From: Mesostigma viride
Lineage: Eukaryota; Streptophyta; Mesostigmatophyceae; Mesostigmatales; Mesostigmataceae
Assembly: GCA_009746045.1 (NCBI GenBank)
Contig: RPFO01000344.1
Span: 31,018 to 95,017 of the forward strand
Length of the DNA: 64,000 nucleotides
Reading direction: 5' to 3'
A model generated the notes under the pieces. That model had not been told where the DNA came from, made no database searches, and was given only the letters and a program-made list of their open reading frames with translations. Positions 1 to 11,751 of this stretch are shown here, one piece after another (position 1 is the stretch's first letter; each line of letters opens with the position of its first letter). The translations under genes were made by a program, and so were the position numbers.

Positions 1-1241
1 GCTGTGCCCATCACCGGACGGAGGATGTCGTTCATCAGCATCTGGAAGGACGCAGGCGAATTACACAGCCCCATTGCCGCCACCCGAAACTGGTAGTGAC
101 CGAAGGGCGTAGCGAACGCGGTCTTGTGGCAGTCTTCTGGCGCGATGCGCAGCTGCCAAAACCCGTCCGCACAGTCGATGACGGTGAAACACGTAGCCCC
201 GGCTTGGACACGGTTGAAGATGTCGTCGATCCGCGGTAGAGGATACCGGGACTTGACAGTGATGGCGTTCAGCTTCCGGTAGTCAGTCACCAGACGCCAC
301 TTGCCCCCTGGCTTGGGAACGAGCAGCACGCCCGCTGAGAAGGGGCTGTTGCTGGGTTCAATGAGCCCGGCGTCGAGCAGTGAAATGAGAATCTTCTTGA
401 GCTCCACCAGCTCGACTGGGCCCATGCGGTACATGGGAGACACTGTCGGCCCGGAACCCTCCTGGAGCTGGACACGGTGTAGCACCGATCGATTGGGAGG
501 GAACTGGGGGGTGCGATCCGCGAAGAGAGTAGTGCGCTTCTCCAGGACGGCGTTGAACCGCGCCAGCTCGTCCGGTGTGAAGCCGGCACCGATCTCATTA
601 AGCATGACCTGAGTGCTGTCCAGGTCTATACGGTACATCGCATACTCCTTGCCCTTCCGGAGCTGGGGCGCCAGCGTCTTGCTACTCATCAGGATCTGGG
701 ACGCTGGTCGAGGCCCGTCCGCCGAGCGCTCGTGTGTAATGTTATGGACCTCAGCGGCCTGTGCCCTGTACTCGCTGTCGGGGCACCAGAATGAACCGTC
801 CGGAAACCAAACTACCCGTCGGCGCACACTGATGTCCACATCCTGCTTGTCCAGCCAGTCCACTCCAATGATGATGTCGGCAGCGCCCAGCGGCGCAATA
901 GTCGCCACCAGGTCCACCGGCGTGCCCTGCAGCACACCCTTGATGTCTGCTAGGCCCGGCGATTGGTGCCGCCGGCCGTCCGAGTAGGTGACATACACTG
1001 CCGTGGTGTGTGGTCGTGGTACCAGGCCCAGCCGGCGCACCAGGGCCTCGTTGATGAAGGACGTGGAGGCACCGGTGTCGACCAGAAACTTCACGTCCAT
1101 GATCGTTTTCTCCTTCAAATACGGATCAAGGACGGTGGGAGGAACCAGTAACCCTCCGCTGAAAAGAAACAAATGCGCGAGCCTCCTTGAGATGCACGCG
1201 CCGCCGGTTGGTGGACGCGTCTGAGGCCACGTTATTGACGT
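1..1241 (-). pseudogene. Ty3/gypsy pol, protease and N-terminal RT part (partial)
   Basis: One minus-strand frame is open from about 1241 to the window edge. It starts with a retropepsin-type protease carrying the VDTGAS active-site motif at about 1070-1090. A linker follows, then the start of a reverse transcriptase with the DYRKLNAIT block and a DCADGFWQL block (the Ty3 motif A region). The catalytic YxDD box would lie beyond position 1. Family order protease then RT, as in Ty3/gypsy pol, is what is seen here. The frame differs from the gag remnant just upstream, so gag and pol are joined either by a frameshift or by decay. I see no in-frame stop in the visible part. RNase H and integrase are outside the window. 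Confidence 0.93.
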
Positions 1242-1334
1242 CTACCTCTACTCTAGTTGACTCCGCGTCTGGGCTACCATCTGATTTTTCTACCCTATCC
1301 CCTACCCCGGGACCCAAGCCCACGGGCAGGGCTA

Positions 1335-1754
1335 CTACTCCCGAGGAGCGGTGGGACGGGAGGCCGCCTCGCCCGACCGCCCGCCCTCTTCCCCCCCCTC
1401 CTCCTCTTCGTCAGCCTCCTCCTCGTCGTCATACTCGTAGCCCGCCACTGCATGCGCCTGGCCGGAAGAGGAGGACTGTCGCCGCGCCTCAATCTCGTTG
1501 ACCGCGCGCAACACGCCCTTGGTAGAGCTAGTCGCGGGTGGTCGCGGCTGCTGGTACTGCGTCGGGACCTGTCTGGCATGCTGCAGGCGAGCCGCGCGCT
1601 CACCCGCGTTGCGGGGTCGGTCCCGGGGACCGGAGGAGTCGGGGCGGCTGCCGAAGGCTGGACCAGAGAAGCGAACGCTGGGTTCCCCGTCTCCTGCACC
1701 ACGACTGGCGTGCTTGCCCCGGAGCTTGGGGCAGTCGCGCTTGAGGTGCCCCAC
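1335..1754 (-). pseudogene. Ty3 gag C-terminal tail with the second half of the zinc knuckle
   Basis: The frame reads through GHLKRDC, the second half of a CCHC zinc knuckle (C-x4-H-x4-C when the preceding Cys codon is included), then a basic/Ser/Pro-rich tail and a strongly acidic Glu run, and stops at 1335. The first half of the knuckle (CFMC) lies on the far side of the inserted element at 1764-2541, in the gag remnant at 2551-4438. The two pieces are therefore one gag gene split by a transposon. A further short open stretch at 1126-1323 in another frame links to the protease. Gag packages element RNA; this copy cannot make an intact knuckle. Confidence 0.8.
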
Positions 1755-1930
1755 CTCATTACAATTCGTTCAAGTGGCCCGCCGGAGCGGCTGTACAATT
1801 TTTCCCAGTGAGCGCGCTGCCAAGTGTACTTGTGGGCAAATTTTTAGGTGCCCCGTCACTTCGAGGTACTAAAAATTAGGCTACGGTACGAATTCAGCGA
1901 ATTTCAGCGAATTTTCAGTCGAACCAAAGG

Positions 1931-2110
1931 AAGTGACGGCAACTACCAAAAAGTTTCCGTTACGAATTTTCAGCCCAACACTCGCGCAAAATGAAGTGAC
2001 GGCAACTACCAAAAAGTTTCCGTTACGAATTTTCACTCCCACACGTTTGCACAAGAGGAAGTGACGGCAACTACCAAAAAGTTTCCGTTACGAATTTTCA
2101 GTCCCACACT
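1931..2110. repeat. Three tandem copies, 63-65 bp period
   Basis: A unit starting AAGTGACGGCAACTACC recurs at 1931, 1994 and 2059, each followed by AAAAAGTTTCCGTTACG. It lies within the TIR element at 1764-2541. Confidence 0.9.
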
Positions 2111-2111
2111 T

Positions 2112-2421
2112 CGCGCAAATTTTAGTAGGGCTGCACGCAAGCTACCTTTCAAAATTTTGCGCTAGTATGGAACGCATTTCATTCGTCTGGAGGAACGCTG
2201 CCCGCCAACTACCCCCGTTCAGAAAGTTCCGCCGAAATTTACTTGAGATTTGGAAATCTGAACGTCCGCGCAAATTTTAGTAGGGCTGCACGCAAGCTAC
2301 CTTTCAAAATTTTGCGCAAGTATGGAACGCAATTCATTCGTCCGGAGGAATGCTGCTCGTCAACTGCCCCCGTTCAGAAAGTTGCGCCGAACTTTACTTG
2401 AGATTTGGAAATCTGAACGTG
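2112..2421. repeat. Two tandem copies, 155 bp period
   Basis: A unit starting CGCGCAAATTTTAGTAGG occurs at 2112 and 2267 and ends with a stretch containing TTGAGATTTGGAAATC. The copies differ at scattered positions. Same host element as the 64-bp repeats. Confidence 0.88.
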
Positions 2422-2550
2422 CGGTTGGAGTTTCGCGGGGAAACCCAAGTTCCCGAGTAATTCACCAATGACGCGCTTCGAACACTTGCCCGCTAAAACC
2501 TAAGCAGCCGCTCCGGCTGGCCACTTAAACGAAACTTGATGCTCACTGCA

Positions 2551-4438
2551 CATGAAGCACCGCGCCTTGCTAGCGTCGATCGCGTTGACACCCTGGTCAG
2601 TGTAGCCATCATCAGGGTCGTCGAGGTACTCGTCCTCCTCCTCGCCGGCGAACTCAGAGGAGTACATCTGATTTACCCGTCGCGGGGGAGTTGGCCTGAA
2701 GAAACGGCGCACTGAGGGTGCGCGCCCGCGAGCCACCACGTCGGCCACCTGTAGAAGGTATCTCTGGATATTCAGGATGTCCCAATCCTTCCAAGGGACC
2801 TCAGCATAGTGCTTGAATACCTCGTCCTGCAGCTCGGGACAGAGTGCCTCGATGAACCTGATCTTGTACTCGTACCAGGTCATGTCGGTCAGGTAAGCGG
2901 CGCTGGACTCAAACTTGGATAGAAACTCGCGATATGGGGTGGTCCCCTGGCGCAGCTTGCCAAAGGCGATTCGCTCGTGGAGCTCCGCGTCTGGGGGTAT
3001 CAGCTTGCGGCGCACCCGGTCCATCAGCTCCTCCACGGTTTGCGGGTATGACTGGGATGCGATGCTCTCACAATTCAGGATGCTCACCACCGAGGGGTCC
3101 ATGAAGGTGTTAACCACATGCGGGATCAGATCACAAGTGGCCAGCTGCCAGCTGTGGTGATTGCGCCAGATGGTGTACTGCTGTTGCCACATGCGTCCCC
3201 ATTCGTCTACCTCGCACGGTTTCATGTCTGCGTGCAGCTTGGGTACATTCTTGAAATTGGGCATCGGTGGGGCCTTTACCGCGTTGGTGATGGGCCCACC
3301 GACGTCTACGTAGGAGATGGAGCCGAAGGCGGGGGGCTGCGACCGGGGGAGAGATCCAGGCCTGGACGGCGTACCATGAGTCCGCCGCACCTGTACTGAT
3401 GAGGGATGTTCGTACCCCGGGTCATCCAAGGCCACCCTGCTGAAATTAAGGTTGCCGACAGGCGCAGGCGATGGGACCACGCTGCTGTCAAACACCCGTG
3501 GACGCTGCAGTTGAGGTACTGGACGCTGGACGGGCGAATGAGTCTCCTCGCCTCGGGCAGTGACACTGCTTCTGTCATCCCCTGGCCTGGCCCGTGGTCT
3601 ATGAGTACCAACAGGTGGGCCCTGCGTAACTGGTTCCTCGTCAACCTCGCCAGTCCCCTCCAGATCGTCGAACTCGCCATCTGCCCCTGGAATCTCCCCA
3701 TCCTCATCCGAATTCCATAGCGCCGTGGGTAACAGGGAAGTACTGCCGAAGGACACTCTGCGTCTGCCCCGGTGAGTGGGGCCCGGCGGAGGTCCCTGGG
3801 GACGCCCCCGCCCCGCCCAGGGATGCACTGGCCGTCCTGTGGCTGACTGCTGATAACGGTAGTGCAGGGCATCTTCATCTCGTCTCCCTGCTGCTCAGGA
3901 TCCGGTGGTAGCCATTGTGGTCTCGTCTGGGGTTGTTGTTGCTGCATCCGGGGTTGCTCGGTTGTTGCCGTTGCTGCTGCGGTGACCGTTGCTGCTGCTG
4001 CTGCTGCTGCGGTTGCTGCTGCTGCTGTTGCTGCTGTCGCTGTTGTTGTTGTTGTTGCTGCTGCTGCTGCTGCGAGTCCCCTTGTAGTATCTCTTGGTCA
4101 CTTCTGTCATCTTCCTGCCCGGTTAAGGCGTCTAGATTGTCCCCATCCGCTGGGAACCTAGGGCTGGATCGTTGGGAGCCTTCCACAGGTCTCTCCATGA
4201 CCTCACCTATACCTGTCCCTACTTGGACGTGCGGTGGTACCTCTAGCCCTTCTGTACCGTGCTCGTGGTTGTCTACAGGTTCTATCTCTCTATTATCTGA
4301 GTCTCTTTCCCTAGTCTCGTCTTCTGTCTCTCTGGCGTTCCTTGTTTGGTACCGTGTTGGCATGGATGGTGCTCGTACCGGTACCTTACACAGCAGGCAA
4401 CACCTCCCCAGGAAGAAAGAGAGAGAGAGAAAGAGCAA
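2551..4438 (-). pseudogene. Ty3/gypsy gag (polyQ N-terminus, capsid domain, half zinc knuckle)
   Basis: Three overlapping minus-strand frames make one gag gene. The N-terminal frame (start at 4438, or the internal Met MPTRYQTRN) is acidic and ends in a long polyglutamine run. A middle frame and the long frame from 3828 continue with a Pro-rich region and then a capsid-like domain. That domain is rich in Trp and charged residues, with LHERIAFGKLRQG and FIEALCPELQDEVFKHY, typical of Ty3 CA. It ends with KARCFMC, the first two Cys of a zinc knuckle, where the TIR element at 1764-2541 cuts in; the ORF then runs into element sequence and stops at 2500. At least two frameshifts are needed between 3830 and 3950, so it is inactive. 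Confidence 0.82.
3958..4075. repeat. CTG/CAG microsatellite coding polyglutamine
   Basis: Nearly continuous CTG with GTT and CGG interruptions. On the minus strand it encodes the Gln run in gag. Length change in this tract is a plausible cause of the frameshifts next to it. Confidence 0.9.
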
Positions 4439-5585
4439 CCACGTGCTATGGATCTATAGATATAGAACCTAGTATTACTTCCTAGTAATAGTATCCTCTA
4501 CTGTTTGCTAGGGCCAATGGTCAGCTGAGAGAAGGTAACTGTAACTGCTGTCCCCTCCCCCTGACTGCTGAGCGTCGGTGGCTTGGAGCATTCACGAGTG
4601 GTGTGCATCCCCTCAGGCAATGGCATGTGTTCCCTAACAAACCTATCTGCATCTGTAATGTTATCAAACCCTTTCCACTAGCTTAGCACTAGAGCCTTGG
4701 GACAATATCTTATCTTTAATGTGCTCCTCACAAGTCTTCCAACTGTAGAATATAGCTGGTCTACCCTCATCCCCGTCATGAGCTACTGCATAGTAAGGAA
4801 ATCCAGACTGTCCACCCTTATTTATTCTGTTACGTCTAGGCATGTTACATCATAGGCTGGCAGCGGCTTGCAAGCAGGAGAGAAAGGGGAATCCCAGGCT
4901 ACCTCTGAATGCAGTGACCTTAAACAAACGAGGAGAGAGCACGGAGTCTAGCACAGCACACGCCCCAGCCTTCCGCGGCAATGGGCTATACAATAAGTAC
5001 ACGGAGGTAAACACCGTCAACACAGTCGGCAACAGCCAGACGGTATCCACCCCCACGACAGGTCAAACAACGAATGGTCGTCATCCGCAACTTCCATTTG
5101 CACCAACGACATCCACAACCTATAGAGGCACAACATATAACAAGAACCCCCTACGCGTGCGGACCCGGAGAGAAAGCGAGCACGCCAGCTAGCCTTCCAC
5201 AGGCATAGCTTGCAAAGAAAGAATCCTAACTAGGGGACGTACCATATTCGATGACGTTAATCCCTCCTGAGCTGGCCGCCACCCAGTGTCGTTGAAGGCA
5301 AGCCCTGGCCGCCACTAGGTGTCGTTGAAAACAGGAGAGCTGAACGCTATCGTTGACAGCACCTCACCACAGGAATATTGCTAGCCCCGCCGAGTATCCC
5401 AGACTGGCCGCTTGCTGCCTAGGTCGTCGTTGAATCCCTTTACGGGCTGGCCGCCGACCAGTCAGCAGTCGTTGAATTCCGGAACCTCTACCTACGTCAA
5501 GCTCCGCCTTGGTATCCTAATTGGCTCACTAACCCTCTCCGTGAGAGTTAGCTAACCTTTCCAGCACATTTCCTCCGATAGCCAG
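4439..5585 (-). other. Ty3 untranslated leader with candidate primer-binding site
   Basis: This stretch between the LTR and gag has no convincing ORF. It is repeated in inverted orientation at 38675-39747, so it belongs to the element. Directly next to the LTR the minus strand reads CTGGCTATCGGAGGAAAT (right copy CTGGTCATCGGAGGAAAT). A TGG start at this place is what a tRNA primer-binding site looks like; the tRNA is not identified. Confidence 0.7.
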
Positions 5586-6168
5586 TGTTACGTCCCAGCC
5601 CAGACACACCTAGCCTGAGCTACGTAGCGAAAGACCCTCCTTGCCGGAATTAGGAATAATTCAAGGTAGCATAATGTAGGTTGCGCTTCACGACGTGAGT
5701 CGTGAGATATCTGGCACCGCGACTTGATACCAAGCTAATTTGTACACACTTATAATGGCTAGCAAGACCAATTACAAATGGATAATTGCCCCGGGCTCAA
5801 TGTGTAGGCGTATTCGCACTTATCATTCATCAAACCAAGAGGACGAGACTCTCGTCCTCGGACTAATTTAACCTAGGTTGGTTGCGGCGCAGATACACAC
5901 CAAATCCTACTGGACAATCCAATTCACTCATTCCACGTAGGATCCGGGCCGACATCGACCCCCAACTACAGGATCCACGCCTAGAACCATAGACAGACCC
6001 AGAACTGGCGCGGCGCCACGGCACCGGCCCCTAAAAGGTCAGCCTAGGACCAAAATAACTAGTCCAATTCACACAATAGCCGATATTCATAAAACTCAGT
6101 ACAACGGCCACAAGGCCTTAGTAATTTATTCCATTGTTACGTCCGACTAGAAGGGCCGGGACGTAACA
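5586..6168 (-). repeat. Ty3-type 5' LTR, 583 bp
   Basis: It is bounded by TGTTACGTCCC and GGGACGTAACA, an 11-bp inverted terminus with TG...CA ends. Related copies lie at 37996-38674 (plus) and 18078-19342 (minus). It holds several hairpins: GAGGACGAG/CTCGTCCTC at 5839-5859 and a terminal hairpin at 6135-6168. On the minus strand it precedes leader, gag and pol in the correct order. The LTR ends abruptly inside the family A ORF, so that ORF was probably its insertion site. Confidence 0.8.
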
Positions 6169-8132
6169 TAGATACTCGCTAGCACGAGGGGGAGGATGAC
6201 CACGGGAATCCAGGCCCTTTCCCGGGAGAGGCACTGGGCGGCGGGCATCCCATTCCAGGATGGGCTGCAAGTGCACCGCACCATACGTAGCACCAGGCGC
6301 GGCAGGGTACTCGACCGTAAGGGCATCTGAGGCCATAATGCCCAGAGGCGGAGGGTAAGCCCACTGGTAACCACCGTAGGTGTCCAAGTCGTTATGACGC
6401 CTCGCCCAGCGATATAGGTTGCGACGAACCAGGATCTCACCCTGGAACACAGGATCTGCTACAATAACCATGTCAAAAGGAGGCCGATCCGTATCAATGG
6501 GTAGGTTACGGTCCCGTGGCGCCCGACACACCTGGGAAAACCCATAGGACATGGGCGAAATGGACAGCTCCGGAGCGACGCGCGGGAGGTCACACTGTCG
6601 GCATGCGAGCGCAGACATACCGTACCCGGGAACGGGCGAATCTCGCGACTCCGGCGTAGCATGCACCACGGAGGGGGCACGTTCCCGGTCGCCTTGGGAC
6701 AACTCCCGTAGGGAGTCGGCAGCGCGGAGAGCGCGATGATCCACACCACTGGTCCTAACAACCGAAGCCAGCGAACGAGGGGCCGAAGGGGCAGGAACCG
6801 AAACAGGGGTAGGATCCTGCACAGGCACAGAGGGAGCCGACACCGCAGGAGGCCGCGACGGACCTGCAACTGCAGCTGACGACCCGGCCTCCGCTGGAGG
6901 CGCACCCTCGGGCCACATGTTGAAAATGGGGCCCGTATAGGGACAGGCACCTTACCATAAAACTGGCTGCCGTCAAGACTCCAGTCTGGCACTGGAATCC
7001 GCTGCGGGGGACCCCCCTCCCAGAGCCTGGGCAGCCCACTCGCATCGCCAAAGAAGCCCCGCAACGGCTGCGACTGAGCTTGTGAAGGCTCAGAGGCAGC
7101 GACGGCGGGCGAGACCGCCGCGGCAGGAGACTCACGCGGAGGCGCAGGTAAGGCGGTCACAGGCGCGGAGGCAGCAGGAGGCGTAGTAGGAGCCGCAGCA
7201 GCTAGCAGACGAAACCACAGCGACCGAGGGCTCGCACTGGGGCGCAGGCGGTCGAGCCATAGTCGCCGAAGCAACAGGAGGGGTAGGCGAAGTAGCAGCA
7301 ACAGGCGCCACCCTAGGCGCAACGGCAGCAGGCGACTGAGACCCCATGAATGCCCCGAATGCCGAGGCTAAGGACTGGATCTGGGCCTGCATCGCAGACA
7401 CGGTAGCCGCAAGGTTGGCCGACTCTGGATCCACGCCCGGAGGGGTAGGCGACGGCTCCACCGACACGCGTCTGGTCGACACCGGCGATGACGGAACAGG
7501 AGAAGGCGCCGACACTGAGGAGGAGAAAGCTGCTACTGAGGCCGAATACTCAGGAGTATACTGCGACTCTGCCGGTGCATCCAGAGGGGAAGGATCGCCA
7601 TATGGTAACACCCCCGCAGACTGGTCCGCAATCTCCATGAACTCGACAGCCCGCAGGAGGTCACAGGGGTTGTCATCTAACTTAGCGTCACCTTCTATAC
7701 CGGGAGCCACTGGAAAACCTCCCTGAGGCAAGAGCGCCCCACAGGGGTAGAAAGGTAGGAGAAGATCCTGGGACACTGGAGTATGGCATCTATCTGTCCA
7801 ATGGCGGGGCAGCGGGACCCACACTCAAGGACGCAGTGTCCAGCATCGTCGAAGCTGTGGACAACCAACTGCTGCGGGTCCCGTGGGTCCGGACCAAACC
7901 AGGAGTCTACCCCGAAAAGAGCTGCTCGAACCAGAGCTGCATGGTTCGCCTGCAGGGCAGAGTGGATGCGGCCACCAGGGTAGCTGGCCCTGGAGACCCA
8001 ACGACCCGGAAGGACCTCATAATACAGCTCAGGATCAGGAGCCGGCGGCAGGGACTCCAACGAAGGGGTAGGCTCTGACATGACGGCTGCGGAGGGGAGG
8101 GGGACAACCAACCACCCGTCGACAGCAGACAT
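6169..8132 (-). pseudogene. Broken Pro/Ala-rich ORF, family A copy 1
   Basis: Three minus-strand frames follow one another: 7695-8132, 7132-7824 and about 6169-6918. The middle part is Pro/Ser/Ala-rich with a short predicted helix (AQIQSLASAFGAFMGSQ). The last part contains DTDRPPFDMVIVADPVFQGE and LVRRNLYRWARRHND, closely matched by the plus-strand ORF near 22317-22646, so this is a repeated gene. The layout (low-complexity N-terminus, compact C-terminus) suggests a gag-like or transposon protein, but I do not recognise the family. Its C-terminus is replaced by LTR sequence. At least two frameshifts; not functional as read. Confidence 0.6.
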
Positions 8133-8162
8133 AACATAAGAGGGGAGAAGGTCTACAACTAC

Positions 8163-8500
8163 ACTAGGAACTCAGCTGAGAATTGATTGAGAATTACTGA
8201 GAATTGCTGAGAATTGGCTGAGAATATCTGAGAATATCTGAGAATTTCTGAGAATTTCTGAGAATTTCTGAGAATATGCTGAGAATATCTGAGAATATCT
8301 GAGAATTGGCTGAGAATAGCTGGGAATTTCTGAGAATATGCTGAGAATAAGGGGTGAGAATATTTGTGAACGACGGCAATTGGGGATCGAGAATAGTGCA
8401 CAGGCTGAGAATATTGAGAAAACTGAGAATATTTATAAAACTGAGAATATTGAGAAAACTGAGAATAACAAGGGACTGAGAATACTGAGAAAATGCAAAC
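8163..8500. repeat. Short tandem array of TGAGAATATC / TGAGAATTTC
   Basis: About 25 copies of a 9-12-bp unit, TGAGAAT followed by 2-5 variable bases, run through this stretch, less regular after 8370. There are no unique spacers between units. Confidence 0.9.
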
Positions 8501-8510
8501 CATAATAGAC

Positions 8511-11500
8511 CTTATGCTAGCAGCGGCGATCTTGTAGCATAAGAATCAGCATAATTTGTTGCAAACAATGCTAGGAGGACAAATTCTTTTATTATCAAAA
8601 TAGTATGCCATATTAATGATGACAAATATTCACTGCATTTGCTGACCACCCCGCATTTGCTATAGCTGGGCCCATGTATGTAATGGCCTCCCATTTCCCA
8701 TCGGACCATGCTGAATTTCTCATCCAATGAATCTGCTACGTTGGAAACATGGCTGTGTTTTTTGGCATTCTACACGAGCCAATCGACCCGGCAACCCATG
8801 GCAGTTTTCCGTAATGCGACTACGAGTCCTTGCTCCAGGTGCGTTGGCGCTTCGCCGGTGTGCCGCTTTTCTGCTCCACAAACATATACGAAAATCCGGG
8901 AAATGCAAGGGATGAAAATCAAGTTCATACATTAGAAAGCAAGCAGCAGCAGCAGCCGTAACTTTAAAAATCAAGAGATGTTCCAATGATACGTTATGGA
9001 TGTGTGACATGGCTGTGAACAGCCTACGCACAAATTCATGATATGCATGCAAAATACACGGCATGGGCAAACATATCTTGAGCTCCTTACTCGTCAATGA
9101 TTCCCATTTTGTTGGCGTCCAGAGCTTCTGCACCACAAAAACTCTGGAGATAATCGAGTAAAGACATAACCTGTGTACTATAATGGGTTACCAAGTCTGA
9201 TCTGACTAAAGATGAGACTGCTGACAGGCAGAAACTATTGAAAGGGGTACCCAAGTGAAAGCCTAGCACCACTATTATCGACATGACCGATGCATTGAAA
9301 AAGGGAAAACACGTTAATACACTGTGAAGCTCCAGGGTAACTAGACTAAGTGTTCTAATGAAGGGCTGATTCTGGCAGGAACGGCATTAAAGTACACGCA
9401 GAACCTAGAATCCAGGTATGGCGGCTAACCTTCATCTTACTATAAAGAAACTATGCTCAGAGAACCACGAAGAAAACGATGGTAATAACGATCAGAAGGT
9501 AATTAAAGTTTCAGCCGATGGGATATAAAATTGCAAAAAGCCAGGTTTTGGTTGTCGACAGCAAAGACTGGCGCCATGGGGAAAATGCCACGCACATCTT
9601 GCTAAATGTAAGAGGAGCATCGCAAAAAGTCATGTAAAGGGAGTTAGAAAGAGCATGCATTCTAGCAAGGCCACAGACAGAAGGCGGACGACAACAGTAT
9701 CGACTCTAGGAATGGGACGGTAGCAAGTACTCACCACAGGTCTTGAGCAAGAGCCAGTCTCTGCCATTCGCGCGTAGGCATCATGCCAGTCGGACGGCGT
9801 CAGTCACGCGCAATACACACGCAAAATTGAACAGCAAACGGCAACATAGATGCACAGATGCATAAGATGCCGAGCGCAAAAAGACCATGGTCATGAAAAC
9901 ATTCAAAGAACACACCGACGTTCATAGCTCTGAGAAAGATGGCCATGCAGCTTTACCCGCAACGAAATGGCCTACGCATGAGCACGGCCGGCATGCTAAC
10001 TATAAAGACGTCAAGCCATACGACGAACTTACGGACTTTTCCGGTATGGACCGAGTACAGCGGGGCTGTGCCGAACATCTCGAGTGCATCCCCTGGTTGC
10101 AGGCTTATTAACCGGCCACTGCCCTTTCTCTACTCACATGCGCCACCAAGCCCCATGGCATGGCGTTAAAATCTCCAGCAAAAATACTGGAATCTAGAAA
10201 ATCAGGTAGTAATTAAGCTCTCTAATAATTACCCGCGTTACTTCTTTCTAGTTATACGTGGGTTGAAAGTCACAACAGCAAGACATTTTGGATGGCAGAC
10301 CGCAGGCACCCCCGCACACTTATGCATCACCACATGCCCTACAGCGAGAAGAACACCGCCTGAACCTGATAAGCGGGTTACGATCACAAAAGAGGAAAGG
10401 AATCATTAGTTCAGATTGCAGTGACACTAGGCGCAGGGGCTGCATGTAATAACTTCGGCTCATAATGTGAACATCGGGAACGGGCCGATAAGGCTGCGTC
10501 TTCTCAACGCACATGCTATGCCGGGCGAGGAATGTGATGACGAGTACGGGCTGGCAAGTGGGGTTGTTCAGCAAGGCAAAACAAGTCTTCATGTTATTAT
10601 GCGCCACTTGAACAGGAACACAAATAAGGGTTTTGTGGGCGCAACGCCTCACCTAAGGCAGACATCCAAACGATGCCGTTGACCAACCACTAGGGAAGTC
10701 GCGAGAAGGGCCACCAGCACACCCTGCCTGCTGCTGTTCAAGCAGCAAATTAAATGCTGCCGGGACGGGCCGGCGCGGCCATGAAATCTGCGAATAATGA
10801 GCTCGTTGTTGCAGTGGATGTCAACAGCCGGCTCCCCCCCCCGCTTCGAGCACGAAAGGCGAACAGGAATTTGAAAGCAAGAGATGACGGTCACACATAG
10901 CAAACCTACCCGCCCCTGCGCAGCTTTCAAGATTTATTCCAGGCCTAGGAACTGATCTTAATTACAACATATTTCGCCTTTTCGTCGTGCCGATTCAGAT
11001 GCAGTTGCACACACCGGTAAACCAGTCATCTAATTACAAGAAGCGTGAAGAGGAATAAATGTAGAGGGTGCCACGAACTTGAGTGCCAGCGAGCTCGAGT
11101 CTGGCGAGTAGCATCACAATTCAACGATGTCCTCCATGGTCGTGACTCGTACGTGTCAGACTCGTCGCTCCAACTTGTGAAATTTGTGATCTAGGTAAAA
11201 CCTGTCACAGGTGTTTTTAATTTACGCGCCAAAGCTCGCGCCAAACATGCGCGTAGGGCCGTAGTGTAGGCTGGCGCGCAATGCTCCTCGTCGGCGCAGC
11301 GCTTTGGGTGAAACTGCAAGTGCGGTAGTGCGCCGGACCTCCGCACTCGCCCCCGCACAAGAGTTTTCTTCATCCTGGCCCGAATATGCTGGCTTCCCGC
11401 CAAGTCAGGATAGTATCTCACAGCTTTTTACTGTAACTTGCGCGCATGGACAAGTCATCTTAGGGGGCACTTTGTTGCGGCGTCGCGCCCGCTGTGGCCC

Positions 11501-11751
11501 CCCCTGCCACTTTCTCACCGGGCGTGACAGCAGCATCAAGTGCTCACATCCGGCTCTCATCAGTACGTAGTCAGTACGCCGGACAAGCGCCTGACGCCAT
11601 AATTCTTTAGCATGCTTGACCGCGGTTAGGTGATGTGACCCTCAGTAATTTTATTTTGATCGGCCGCCAAATTCACGGATTTCCAAACAAAGCGCCGTGT
11701 CGCTACCTAAACGCAGCAATGTCTGGCATGGATTAGGGTCACGCGGGGTTA
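8511..11751. other. No gene recognised
   Basis: Only short random ORFs on either strand, all below about 140 codons and without known motifs. Base composition is moderate and there is no obvious repeat. The last few hundred bases presumably hold the promoter of the GT29 gene that starts at 11752; I see no clear TATA box. Confidence 0.6.

Larger units (their letters stand above)
1764..2541. mobile_element. 778-bp TIR element (non-autonomous) inside gag zinc knuckle
   Basis: The ends are inverted copies of about 30 bp: TTCGTTCAAGTGGCC at 1765 and the complement of TTCGTTTAAGTGGCC ending near 2535, continuing into GCCGGAGCGGCTG. Flanking 9-bp sequences CTCATTACA (1755-1763) and CTCACTGCA (2542-2550) look like a target-site duplication with two differences. 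A 9-bp duplication is typical of Mutator-like elements, so MULE-derived MITE is the best guess. The interior has two sets of tandem repeats and no coding capacity. Confidence 0.75.

Noticed and set aside
3862-4472. Poly-Cys and poly-Ala ORFs on the plus strand
   Set aside because: Opposite strand of the polyglutamine repeat in gag.
8163-8500. Possible CRISPR array
   Set aside because: Units are 9-12 bp with no unique spacers, and the sequence is eukaryotic.
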